Part shown: one piece after another, positions 6,941-14,995 of the stretch
How the letters are laid out: the number at the start of each line of letters is the position of its first letter
Numbering within the stretch: the stretch's first letter is position 1
Source: Burkholderiales bacterium RIFCSPLOWO2_02_FULL_57_36
GTDB taxonomy: Bacteria > Pseudomonadota > Gammaproteobacteria > Burkholderiales > Burkholderiaceae_D
Assembly (NCBI GenBank): GCA_001770855.1
Contig: MESE01000096.1
Span: 124,001 to 188,000 of the forward strand
Length of the DNA stretch: 64,000 bases
Direction of reading: 5' to 3'
Position numbers and translations under genes: made by a program
Notes under the pieces: model-generated
Databases searched by the model: none
Seen by the model: only the letters and a program-made list of their open reading frames with translations
Told to the model about the DNA's origin: nothing

Positions 6941-8980
6941 ACCGCCAAAGAACCCGATCGCGACCATGATCAACAGGGTCACACCAACAGCGATCAATAT
7001 CAGCCCGAGAATCTTGGAGCCCACGGTCATCGGCCGCGATGGCGCATCCACCAGACGCTTCTCCAGTTCACCCGAATCCGCCAGTCGCTGATACTGAGCC
7101 GGATGCTCTTTGCGGAATTCTTCCAGCGACTGCGTGCCGGTGAACATCACGATGTCCGGCGGCGGCAATTTCTCCGGGCGCCAGTGGTTGTTGAAGAAGT
7201 GCACGGTGAACAGGAACACGGTCGCAAGGAAGGCTTCCTCGCCATGGATGACGGTGGCGACGTTGAACACCCAGCCCGGCAGGAAGGTTGCGAACCAGTG
7301 CGGATAGGCCAGCATGAAGCCGCTGCCGCCGATGATGGCAACACCCCAGAAAACCGCCCAGTAGTCGAACTTCTCGAAATAAGTCCAGCGGTCGAAGCGT
7401 GGTTTAGGACCCTTGCCGAAGAACCACTTGAACATGCCGATCATGTCTTCAAGGTCCTTCCAGTTGGGCACCAGGGAATCGGGGCCGAACCAGCGGAACT
7501 TCCTGTCGCGCACCAGTTTCTGCGCCACATAGACGAGGTGAATCGCGAAGATGCTGATAAACAGTATGGCAGCCACTCGATGGATCAAGGCAAGGTTCAT
7601 GGCACCGCCAAGCGCCTTGGCCACCAACGGCGCCCATGCGCTACCGGCGAACAGCGCCGCGGTACCGGTCAGCACCAGGGTCATGGTGACCAGCGCGAAC
7701 GTCAGGTGCGCGATGCGCCAGCCCACAGGGAAGCGCTCGAAGAATTTTTGCTCGTGCGGCGACTCATCCTCGCCAAGCCCTTCGGTACGCAGGCGCTGTA
7801 CGGCCTTGTGTTCCTTGCGCTCCTGCACTTCGCGGTAATACCACAAGCCGGAATGCAGCCAGAAGAAGGCAAATACGCCGAGCAGCAAGGCAATCATGAA
7901 TTTGGTGGCGATCCACATCTGCGGATAATTGGCAAAGTCGTTGCTCGTGGCATGGGGTGCAAAGGTGGCGAAGCCGGCAGTGGCCAGGGGCCGCTTTTTG
8001 CCGTCATGGCATTCCTTGCATGTGTCCAGGCGATTGTCGGGATGTATCTTCGACTCGGGATCCTTGGCCGACAGAATCCCGTGGCTGCCGTGGCAGTCGA
8101 AGCACTTGGCCGTTTCGGCATAGCCCAGTTTTGTCACCTGGCCATGGTAGGTGTCACGGTAGGATTTCAGGCGCTCCTTGTGGCAGGTGCCGCATTCCTC
8201 GGTGTTGAGGAGCTTGAATGAGGTCAGCGAGCTGTTGGTGATCTCGTGGGAAGTGTGGCAACTGATGCAGGTAGCCGCCTTGGCATTGTCTTTTTCCAGG
8301 AGTTCCTGTCCATGTACCGATGACGTATATGTTTCGAGCTGCTCGTCATGGCAGCTTCCGCACAAGGCCGGGATCTCTTTGACCCACTCGGCGTATTGCG
8401 GACTCTTCTTGTCCGCCGGTACATTGAAGGCGTGGGTATCGTGGCACTGGGTGCACTTCGCCAAGGGCGACCCGGGCTTGCTCTTGTCCGGACGGGCATG
8501 GAACGATTTATTGTAGGCCTCGATATTCTTGGCCACGGTTTCCAGCCGCGGTTTATCGCCCGTCTTGCCGGATTGCTTCGCCTGTTCCCACAATGCCTGG
8601 TGACAGGAAGCGCAGTCGGGTTTTTTCGCCTCGGGGTTTTTCTGGTGCTGCGCCTTGGCGTCGGCAATCTCGGTATGGCAGCTCACGCATTGCATGTTCG
8701 AATGTACGCTCTTGCCGTATTTGACGGCATCGATTGCATGCAGATCGCGGACCTTGCCATCAGCCGCTTTTCCTTCGAGCTTGTCTTTCTTGCCGTCATG
8801 GCATGTCTGGCAAGTGGCGTTGTCGAGTTTCTCATTTGCGGGAACGGCTTTCTCATTTTGAGCAGCAGCCGGCAAGACAGCGAAAGCACCGCCAAGACAG
8901 AAGACCGCCGTAAGTGCCCATATCCGGAGTCTATGCACAGGCATGGCCGCTTGTTTCAGTTTGGCGATTAATTTGTTCAT
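6932..8980 (-). CDS. CbcL-like nine-heme c / cytochrome b fusion
   Basis: A 682-residue inner-membrane protein. After a signal anchor (about residues 19-40), a periplasmic domain carries nine CxxCH sites starting at residues 57, 98, 123, 176, 207, 238, 263, 293 and 321. The C-terminal half is a di-heme cytochrome b domain of the FdnI/HydC type with membrane segments near 358-382, 421-445, 465-488, 541-562, 572-597 and 655-677. Candidate heme ligands include His376, His425, His467, His481, His579 and His594. This architecture, with exactly nine hemes, is that of CbcL, the low-potential menaquinol oxidase of Geobacter metal respiration. Here it would link the quinone pool to periplasmic cytochromes; the direction of flow is not fixed by sequence. 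It leads an operon with two further cytochromes and has a sigma-54 promoter. Confidence 0.88.
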   Translation of the reverse strand: MNKLIAKLKQAAMPVHRLRIWALTAVFCLGGAFAVLPAAAQNEKAVPANEKLDNATCQTCHDGKKDKLEGKAADGKVRDLHAIDAVKYGKSVHSNMQCVSCHTEIADAKAQHQKNPEAKKPDCASCHQALWEQAKQSGKTGDKPRLETVAKNIEAYNKSFHARPDKSKPGSPLAKCTQCHDTHAFNVPADKKSPQYAEWVKEIPALCGSCHDEQLETYTSSVHGQELLEKDNAKAATCISCHTSHEITNSSLTSFKLLNTEECGTCHKERLKSYRDTYHGQVTKLGYAETAKCFDCHGSHGILSAKDPESKIHPDNRLDTCKECHDGKKRPLATAGFATFAPHATSNDFANYPQMWIATKFMIALLLGVFAFFWLHSGLWYYREVQERKEHKAVQRLRTEGLGEDESPHEQKFFERFPVGWRIAHLTFALVTMTLVLTGTAALFAGSAWAPLVAKALGGAMNLALIHRVAAILFISIFAIHLVYVAQKLVRDRKFRWFGPDSLVPNWKDLEDMIGMFKWFFGKGPKPRFDRWTYFEKFDYWAVFWGVAIIGGSGFMLAYPHWFATFLPGWVFNVATVIHGEEAFLATVFLFTVHFFNNHWRPEKLPPPDIVMFTGTQSLEEFRKEHPAQYQRLADSGELEKRLVDAPSRPMTVGSKILGLILIAVGVTLLIMVAIGFFGGGH

Positions 8981-9020
8981 GTTTTCTCGGCGGTTGTATC
9001 AGGTTTTACAATTAGACCGA

Positions 9021-9036
9021 TGCAACTTTCGCGCCA
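9021..9036 (-). promoter_or_regulatory. sigma-54 promoter of the cbcL-like operon
   Basis: TGGCGCGAAAGTTGCA on the minus strand matches the -24/-12 consensus TGGCACG-N4-TTGCW at 11 of 12 positions with exact GG-N10-GC spacing. The predicted start is near 9010, giving a leader of about 30 bases before the ATG at 8980. Confidence 0.75.
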
Positions 9037-9075
9037 GCCACATACGCCGGTGAACCGCCTTGAAATCCGGGGCTA

Positions 9076-9130
9076 AATGAAAAATGCCCGGGTTCGGCAT
9101 TACGATCGCTCGTAATGCCGAACCCGGGCA
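9076..9130 (-). terminator. strong intrinsic terminator after mtoB
   Basis: A perfect 21-bp inverted repeat (9085-9105 and 9110-9130) with a 4-base loop TCGC. On the minus strand the stem is followed by TTTTTCATTT, as expected for Rho-independent termination of the mtoAB transcript. It separates mtoAB from the cbcL-like operon. Its centre lies about 97 bases upstream of the predicted sigma-54 start, where activator sites usually sit, so a second role cannot be excluded. Confidence 0.85.
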
Positions 9131-9151
9131 AATCCGGGCAAAACCCCGGGA

Positions 9152-11401
9152 TCAGAATTGATAAGCGACTGACACGCCGACGAAGTGCACGTTGTAGTTC
9201 GGGCTGGTCTGGTTGGTACCCGGCACCGAGGCCACCGAGGTAAGGGTGAGCGGCGCATCCCATGCCCAATCGGCCGAACGGTAACGCTCATACGCATACT
9301 TGAGGTTGACCTTCACGTCTTTTCGCACGAAATAACTACCGAACATTTCCAGGCGGTTGACCTTGGAGACCAGATCAGGCAACTGCCCGACCGGCGTCAG
9401 CGCGGACCCAACGTTAAAACCGGTGCGTCCCTTTGAACTGGAATGCGTCAAGTTGCCGCCCACCTCGTATTTGCGCTGCGGTTTGTAACGCAGGCCCATG
9501 CCCACGGTAACGGTACGGTCGCTCAGAGTGGTGACGCCCAGATTAGAAGCCGGAATCGTGCCTAGTTCTGCTTGCGTCACATTCGCTGTGGAAGACAGAT
9601 GGGCTCCGGTCTGATCGGTCTTGTACTGGTCGATGGAGGCAAAGAAATTCCCTGATAGCGCATCGGTGGCCTGCAGGGTCGCATCGAAGCTCGCGATCCA
9701 GTTGCTTGCCTTGGTCAGGCCGATAGCCGTATCCGGATATTTATCGCGCATGTAATGGGCGCCGAACTGCAGGTCGATCCGGTCGGTCGGCGCCACATTG
9801 AGGGAGCCGCCGATCTTGTCGCGTTGGCGGTCAGCCAAAAAATACTTGCGCAGGCCCGGAGCCTCAAGCCATGGATAGGTCCTGCCCGTCGTGCCGCCGG
9901 CCAATGTGGCCAGATATGCCGCCGTATAGGTGGAGGCGAGCGGCGCCGCGCCGTTGTAGTCGGATGCCTTGCGATCCGAGTACGCGTAGCTTGCACTGCC
10001 GGAAACCATATCGCCGAAGCGGTGGCGCACTTCCGTCTTGACGGTGTGCTCCTTGTCGCCAGTGGTCGGCTCGTAATTATGGCGAACCTGGTGGAAGTCA
10101 TAACCAAGCTTGACCGTGGTTGCGGAAGTCAAGTGGTAATCCAGATCTGCATAAGCCGATTGCTTGGTGATATCGAGCGGCATGTTGGTACGCAACAGGT
10201 TGTTGGCGGCTGTCGGCTGCGCGGTAGGATGGTTACGATCTCCGGTGATGTAGGCGAATTGCGAGATCGGCGTCTTGTTATCGCGGTCGTCGTAACGCAA
10301 CCCGGCCGTCAAACTCAGCTTTGGCATCAGCTTGGTATTCAACCTCAGGCCGGCGTTGGTGGTGTAGACCTTGCCTTGCAGCGATGGCGTGGTCGGGAAG
10401 CGCTCGGGCAATCCGGTTATTCCGGCCGTGGAGTACGGCAGGAACATTTCGTTTTGCGTCATGCGGCCGAAGCTCAGGTTGCCGGAGATGTTGGTTGTCT
10501 TGCTGATCACATATCTGCCGGATGCATTGACCTGATGAAACTGGTTATCAGGCGGCAGGCCGTAGCGGCCGGTCAGGTTGGCGTTATTGGTGCCAGCGTT
10601 GAACAGGCTATCCCAGGTCAACGACTCGTTTTCATTCTTGAACAGCGACGCATAATAGCCGAACTGCATTTGCAGCTTGTCACCGGTATAACGCGCCAGG
10701 GCTTCGTACTGGTCGGTGGTGTAGTTGACCGGTTCCGGCACGATGAATGCGCCGCGGGTGCCGCCTGATCCGGCTTGCATCATTGCCGCGGTCAACTTGG
10801 AGCCGTCCTTGTCCTCGCGCTTGTATTTCATTTCCACATCCCAGCCCCGCATCAGCTCCTTGGTGAAACCAAGTCCGAGCCCCTTGCGCACGGTCTTGAT
10901 ATCGTACGGCCGCATGTTGGCCGCAAGACCCGTCATTCCGGCGGCGGTCGTTCCATCCGCGACGCCTGTGACAGTCAGCCGATTGGTGCCGAGGCCAAGA
11001 TAGGGCGACTGGAAACTATCGCTGGCGAACATCGGAATCTGATCGTAGTCGAGGCGCAGGCCGAAATTGCCCTGCTCCCCGCCTTTGATCGTCAGGCTGC
11101 GCGAATCCAGGCCGAGGTTGCGTCCGGAAAGCGAGAAATAATGCGTGTTGGCTTCATTGCGGCGATTCAGATCGACGTTGCCGATCAGGTGCGCGCCCTG
11201 GTCGGTCAGGCCGGTGTATTGGCCGTACTTGAAGCTGTCATCCGACACGTAGCCCACGCCTACTTCCACTTGACTATCCGGACGAATCAGGCGGCGCATT
11301 TCATCGTCGGCCGCTGCCGCAGGCAATGCGGTGATGCCGATCGCGGCAATGGAGGCCGCAAGTACCGTGCGTGCAAATCGTTTTTCAACAGTTGATTTCA
11401 T
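9152..11401 (-). CDS. mtoB: MtrB/PioB-family outer-membrane porin for the decaheme cytochrome
   Basis: A 749-residue outer-membrane beta-barrel with signal peptide (ALPAAAADD near residue 32) and alternating hydrophobic/polar strands to a C-terminal phenylalanine (HFVGVSVAYQF), as required for barrel insertion. It belongs to the MtrB/MtoB/PioB family that sheathes a decaheme cytochrome across the outer membrane. I see no cysteine, so the N-terminal CxxC of Shewanella MtrB is absent, as in MtoB and PioB of Fe(II) oxidisers. The ATG at 11401 is chosen over a TTG two codons upstream because GGAGA lies 7 bases before it. It follows mtoA by 13 bases and ends at a strong terminator. Confidence 0.92.
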   Translation of the reverse strand: MKSTVEKRFARTVLAASIAAIGITALPAAAADDEMRRLIRPDSQVEVGVGYVSDDSFKYGQYTGLTDQGAHLIGNVDLNRRNEANTHYFSLSGRNLGLDSRSLTIKGGEQGNFGLRLDYDQIPMFASDSFQSPYLGLGTNRLTVTGVADGTTAAGMTGLAANMRPYDIKTVRKGLGLGFTKELMRGWDVEMKYKREDKDGSKLTAAMMQAGSGGTRGAFIVPEPVNYTTDQYEALARYTGDKLQMQFGYYASLFKNENESLTWDSLFNAGTNNANLTGRYGLPPDNQFHQVNASGRYVISKTTNISGNLSFGRMTQNEMFLPYSTAGITGLPERFPTTPSLQGKVYTTNAGLRLNTKLMPKLSLTAGLRYDDRDNKTPISQFAYITGDRNHPTAQPTAANNLLRTNMPLDITKQSAYADLDYHLTSATTVKLGYDFHQVRHNYEPTTGDKEHTVKTEVRHRFGDMVSGSASYAYSDRKASDYNGAAPLASTYTAAYLATLAGGTTGRTYPWLEAPGLRKYFLADRQRDKIGGSLNVAPTDRIDLQFGAHYMRDKYPDTAIGLTKASNWIASFDATLQATDALSGNFFASIDQYKTDQTGAHLSSTANVTQAELGTIPASNLGVTTLSDRTVTVGMGLRYKPQRKYEVGGNLTHSSSKGRTGFNVGSALTPVGQLPDLVSKVNRLEMFGSYFVRKDVKVNLKYAYERYRSADWAWDAPLTLTSVASVPGTNQTSPNYNVHFVGVSVAYQF

Positions 11402-11414
11402 GTTCAATTCTCCA

Positions 11415-12395
11415 TTAGCGAACGAAGCGGGGACCGGACGGATGGTTGCTTCCGTGTACCTGGGTATGGCAGTTCAAGCAAGCCTTGTATGCGACCTGAG
11501 CTTGTGCGTTTACCCCAGGAGTCAGCGTTGTGCCGGTGACGCCAAGGCCGGCACCGGTACGAATGGTGTTCGGGTGTCCGCCGCCAGCCGTCTGATGACA
11601 CGATGCACAGAGGAAGGGTGCGCGCGCCTTGAGCAAGGCAGGCTGGTTGGAGCCGTGCGGTGTATGGCAGACGGCGCAATCGTCGCTTGCCGGCGGATGC
11701 TCCCACAGGAACGGGCCGCGCTTCTCGGTATGGCAGGTGTAGCACGTCTCGTTGACGTTGTTCTTCACCAACTGCTTCGGACCGGTCGAGCCATGCGGGT
11801 TATGGCAACTTGAGCAGGTGACTTTGCCTTCCTTCACAGGATGATGCGAAAGCTTGTTGGCATCGGCGCGCTGCTGCTTGTGGCATGCGTAGCAGACCTC
11901 GGCCTGTTGCGCTTTGTCGCGCACCTTGTCGTGCTGCTTATGCACTGTGTGGCAGGACGAGCAAGTCACGTCGTTGGACGCGTGCGCGCCACCGTCCCAA
12001 TGCATGTTGTTGCCGCCCTTATGGCAGGTCAGGCATGCTTCGCTGCGCGCTTGCGGAGAAGCTTTGGCATTTTTCCCGAAATTGACATCGGGGCTGGGCG
12101 GCTTGTCCTTGCCCTTGAAATCGGCGTGCTTGTCGCTTGGGCCATGACAGCTGGTGCAGGTGGGCGTGCGGCTGTCGCCGGTCATGCCGTGGCGTGTCTT
12201 GCCAATGGCAAGCAGTTCGGGCGCGTCGGATTCATCGTGGCAAGTGGTACATCGCGCATCGTCCTTGAGAACGATGCCGTTCGCGGGTCCCGGGTTCTTA
12301 CCCGCCGCAGGGTCGTTCGCCGCATAGGCGGGTGTTAATCCGGCTAGGCCCGCGGTGAACGCCAGTATCGTGACGAGCTGCTGCAATAGCTTCAT
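11415..12395 (-). CDS. mtoA: MtrA/MtoA-family (DmsE-type) decaheme cytochrome c
   Basis: A 326-residue periplasmic cytochrome with signal peptide (TPAYA near 25) and ten CxxCH motifs starting at residues 49, 80, 121, 145, 168, 194, 218, 240, 263 and 306. Number, spacing and length match MtrA, MtoA and PioA, which insert into the MtrB-type barrel and carry electrons across the outer membrane. The gene is immediately followed by its porin. No MtrC/OmcA-like surface cytochrome is present in the window, which favours an MtoAB/PioAB-style conduit. It has a good ribosome binding site (GAGGGAGAG) and a sigma-54 promoter about 100 bases upstream. Confidence 0.95.
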   Translation of the reverse strand: MKLLQQLVTILAFTAGLAGLTPAYAANDPAAGKNPGPANGIVLKDDARCTTCHDESDAPELLAIGKTRHGMTGDSRTPTCTSCHGPSDKHADFKGKDKPPSPDVNFGKNAKASPQARSEACLTCHKGGNNMHWDGGAHASNDVTCSSCHTVHKQHDKVRDKAQQAEVCYACHKQQRADANKLSHHPVKEGKVTCSSCHNPHGSTGPKQLVKNNVNETCYTCHTEKRGPFLWEHPPASDDCAVCHTPHGSNQPALLKARAPFLCASCHQTAGGGHPNTIRTGAGLGVTGTTLTPGVNAQAQVAYKACLNCHTQVHGSNHPSGPRFVR

Positions 12396-12502
12396 TTTTC
12401 TCTCCCTCGTTTTACTTCAATATTCTGCACAGCCTCTGCAGGCCACGTGCAAACCAAATGCATGTCTTATTTGATGACCAATCCGACGGCCGAATTCCGT
12501 AA

Positions 12503-12518
12503 TGCAATTCTTGTTCCA
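12503..12518 (-). promoter_or_regulatory. sigma-54 promoter of mtoAB
   Basis: TGGAACAAGAATTGCA on the minus strand matches TGGCACG-N4-TTGCW at 10 of 12 positions, including the invariant TGG and TTGC and the GG-N10-GC spacing. The predicted start is near 12492, about 97 bases before the mtoA ATG. Confidence 0.7.
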
Positions 12519-12535
12519 AGCAGATCAATGCGCAC

Positions 12536-12566
12536 AAAAAAAACGCAACCGGTTACGGTTGCGTTT
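12536..12566 (-). terminator. intrinsic terminator of the ccm operon
   Basis: AAACGCAACC (12541-12550) and GGTTGCGTTT (12557-12566) form a 10-bp stem with a 6-base loop. On the minus strand the stem runs into a T-tract (complement of 12533-12540). It ends transcription from ccmI just before the mtoA promoter. Confidence 0.75.
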
Positions 12567-12599
12567 GATGAGTAAAAATTTTCCGTCAATGTGGCCAAA

Positions 12600-12639
12600 G
12601 CGGAGACGGGGCCTCTCTATGGTGAGGCCCCGTCTCCGC
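12600..12639. repeat. 16-bp perfect inverted repeat between ccmI and mtoA
   Basis: GCGGAGACGGGGCCTC (12600-12615) pairs with GAGGCCCCGTCTCCGC (12624-12639) around an 8-base loop. There is no T-tract, unlike the neighbouring terminator. It may reinforce termination of ccm transcription. Its centre is about 127 bases upstream of the predicted mtoA start, so it could also hold activator sites. Confidence 0.55.
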
Positions 12640-12732
12640 AGAAATCCGCCGCCTCCCTCTGCCGCCGCGGATCACTCCGGCATCGAGGCAATTCAGTTGA
12701 ATGCGTATGTCGCGCCTTGCCGCAACAGATTC

Positions 12733-14007
12733 CTATTCGCGGCGTTTCTTGATAATGATTTTCAGATTCCCGGTTCTAGGAACCACCGCGCCGGTCAATC
12801 CTTCGAAATCATTGGGATCCGGCGTCGCATTGCCGCTTTTCGAAATACGCGCGCCGACAACAACTTGAGGAAAGCTCGACAGTTTGACGTCCGGCATCAT
12901 GCTCATGCTGTCGTCGAGCGAAAATGAAACCGGCAGATCCTTGACCTGCTTGCGCAATACGGCCAGCGGGAACTGCGGCCCGTTTACCGCCCGCGCGAAT
13001 ATGAAAAGCACATCCGTATCGGCAACCTGTCCGCGCAAGGCCGGGTCGAGCTCGACTGTTCCCTGTACCCATCCCGCGGCCTTCACAGATGGCGCCGCGG
13101 CTGCGGATACCACCCCCGCCTGCGCCGCTTGCGCAACGGGCGGCTGAGCTGCAATCGGCCGACCGGACAGGCTTTGCGCTTCATTGATGCTGCCGGCGAT
13201 CGTTTTCGCAGTCTCGGAATCGGCAGGCACCAGCGCCAGTATTTTGCGCCAGTGCGTTATGGCATTTGCGTAATCGCGCCGTTCAAAGGCGGCGCTGCCG
13301 GCAAGCGACAGGGCCTTGATGTTTTTCGGATCGACCTGCAATGCGCGTTCGACGATTTTTTCCGGCTCGCCCTGCAGGCTCTTGCCGAGCGTCATCGCCA
13401 GCATGTCGGCATAGTCAACCAGCAGATTGGCATCGTTCGGCACCAGCGTGACCAAGTGCGCATACGCTTTGCTCGCCTCGGGGTAACGGCCCATGGAAGC
13501 ATACGAGCGTGCCAGAATGTTCCAGCCGTTTACGTCGTCCGGCTGGTTGCGCAAGCGTTCCGCGAGGCCGGCGACCAAGCCTTCCATCTGCTCCGCCGTG
13601 ACTTCGTGTGCATTCTCGTCGGCCGCGATCCGCTGCTTTGGATCGAGTGCGGCCGGCGATCCGACTGCGAGGTAGATCGTCATCGCCAGGAGCGGCACGG
13701 CCACGCCGACCGCAATCGCAACGCCGCGATTGCTCCTGCCGTTTTTCGGCATCGCCGCCGCGGGCTGAACTTCTTCGGCCACGCGCCGTTCCAATTCGAG
13801 GCGCGCGCTTTCGTAGGCAGCCTGATCGATCATTCCTTCGCGCAGATCCGCATCGAGTTCGCGCAATTGGTCGCGCAGCACGGCGAGATTAAGGTCATCG
13901 CGCCGCACTTTTTGCATGTCCGGCTCCTCCTTGCGCAGCAAGGGCGGCAGGACGAATGCCAGGGCGATTGCCGTCAATAGAACGGCGCCGATCAAAAATA
14001 CTGTCAT
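12733..14007 (-). CDS. ccmI: cytochrome c maturation protein CcmI
   Basis: A 424-residue protein of the CcmI/CycH family, the chaperone that presents unfolded apocytochrome c to the heme ligation complex. It has an N-terminal membrane segment, a cytoplasmic loop with the typical RRDDLNLAVLRDQLRELDADL segment region, a second membrane segment near residues 95-115, and a periplasmic tetratricopeptide domain (about 140-270). A C-terminal domain (VQGTVELDPALRG onward) completes the protein. The start overlaps ccmH by 4 bases. It is the last gene of the ccm cluster. Confidence 0.92.
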   Translation of the reverse strand: MTVFLIGAVLLTAIALAFVLPPLLRKEEPDMQKVRRDDLNLAVLRDQLRELDADLREGMIDQAAYESARLELERRVAEEVQPAAAMPKNGRSNRGVAIAVGVAVPLLAMTIYLAVGSPAALDPKQRIAADENAHEVTAEQMEGLVAGLAERLRNQPDDVNGWNILARSYASMGRYPEASKAYAHLVTLVPNDANLLVDYADMLAMTLGKSLQGEPEKIVERALQVDPKNIKALSLAGSAAFERRDYANAITHWRKILALVPADSETAKTIAGSINEAQSLSGRPIAAQPPVAQAAQAGVVSAAAAPSVKAAGWVQGTVELDPALRGQVADTDVLFIFARAVNGPQFPLAVLRKQVKDLPVSFSLDDSMSMMPDVKLSSFPQVVVGARISKSGNATPDPNDFEGLTGAVVPRTGNLKIIIKKRRE

Positions 14008-14474
14008 GCTTTTTCCTTGGTTTTATTCGCGCCGTCGAGCAATGAAGCCGCACGTCGCATGTCCGCTTCCGGCAAGTCGCCACGGGCGGCCGGGCGCCGC
14101 ACCAGCTTCAGCAGCAGGAAGGCGATACCGCCGAACAGCAGCAGGAACGGACCGAACCACAACACCCACGTGGCGCCCTTGACCGGCGGACGATAGAGCA
14201 CGAAGTCGCCGTAGCGCTCAACCATGAATCCGATCACATCGGCATCGGACATGCCGGCCGCGAGTTTTTCGCGCACCTGCTCTCTCAGGTCCACTGCCAG
14301 AGGTGCGTTTGAATCGGCAATCGTCTGGTTCTGGCAGACCAGGCAGCGCAACTCGTCCGACAATGCCATCACGCGTTTTTCCAGTTCTGGATTGGCGGCA
14401 GCGGGCGATGCCTCCTTCGCTTGGACAGCGGCGACGGCTAGCGCCAGCAGCAAGCCGAGAAAGAATTTATGCAT
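14004..14474 (-). CDS. ccmH: cytochrome c maturation thiol-disulfide protein CcmH
   Basis: A 156-residue CcmH/CycL protein: signal peptide, conserved redox motif LRCLVCQNQ (around residues 42-50), the helical bundle, and a C-terminal membrane anchor followed by a short cytoplasmic tail. It reduces the apocytochrome CxxCH disulfide, or holds it as a mixed disulfide, during heme attachment. It overlaps ccmG by 8 bases and ccmI by 4, as expected for translational coupling in a ccm operon. Confidence 0.94.
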   Translation of the reverse strand: MHKFFLGLLLALAVAAVQAKEASPAAANPELEKRVMALSDELRCLVCQNQTIADSNAPLAVDLREQVREKLAAGMSDADVIGFMVERYGDFVLYRPPVKGATWVLWFGPFLLLFGGIAFLLLKLVRRPAARGDLPEADMRRAASLLDGANKTKEKA

Positions 14475-14994
14475 TCTTCAGTTCCTTGATCAGCGGAAGG
14501 ATTTTCGTGGTCAGCGCTTCCGGCGTCAGCGGTCCGGTATGCTTCATGCGGATCACGCCGCGCTTGTCGATCACGAAGGTTTCCGGTACGCCGTACACAC
14601 CGTAGTCGATGCCGACCCGGCCGTCGTTGTCGAATCCCGATATCAGGTACGGGTTGCCGAATTCACGCAGCCATTTGATGCCGTCGCCGCGCGCGTCCTT
14701 ATAGTTGAGGCCGATCACCGGCACCACGTTGGCCTTGGCGAATTCCATCAGCAGCGGATGTTCGACACGGCACGACACGCACCACGAGGCCCATACATTG
14801 AGCATCCACACCTGCCCTGCCATGTCCTGCGGCGAAATGGTTTTTTCCGGCGCATGCAATTGAGCCAGCGTAAACATCGGCGCAGGCTTGCCGATGAAAG
14901 GCGATGGAATGTCGCGTGGATTCAGGCGCAGTCCGATGGCAAGGAAAATCAGCAGACCGGCAAAAACCGCGAGAGGGAGCAAAAATCGTTTCAC
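14467..14994 (-). CDS. ccmG: periplasmic thioredoxin-like protein CcmG/DsbE
   Basis: A 175-residue membrane-anchored thioredoxin with one N-terminal transmembrane helix and the active-site WCVSC motif (within WASWCVSCRVEHPLL). It supplies reductant to CcmH and apocytochrome on the periplasmic side of the inner membrane. The cis-proline region VYGVPETFVID is present. Length is normal. It lies one base after ccmF. Confidence 0.94.
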   Translation of the reverse strand: MKRFLLPLAVFAGLLIFLAIGLRLNPRDIPSPFIGKPAPMFTLAQLHAPEKTISPQDMAGQVWMLNVWASWCVSCRVEHPLLMEFAKANVVPVIGLNYKDARGDGIKWLREFGNPYLISGFDNDGRVGIDYGVYGVPETFVIDKRGVIRMKHTGPLTPEALTTKILPLIKELKNA

Positions 14995-14995
14995 G

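Noticed and set aside
6929-8221. 430-codon plus-strand frame opposite the cbcL-like gene
   Set aside because: Antisense shadow; the minus strand has nine CxxCH motifs and membrane helices, so that is the real gene.
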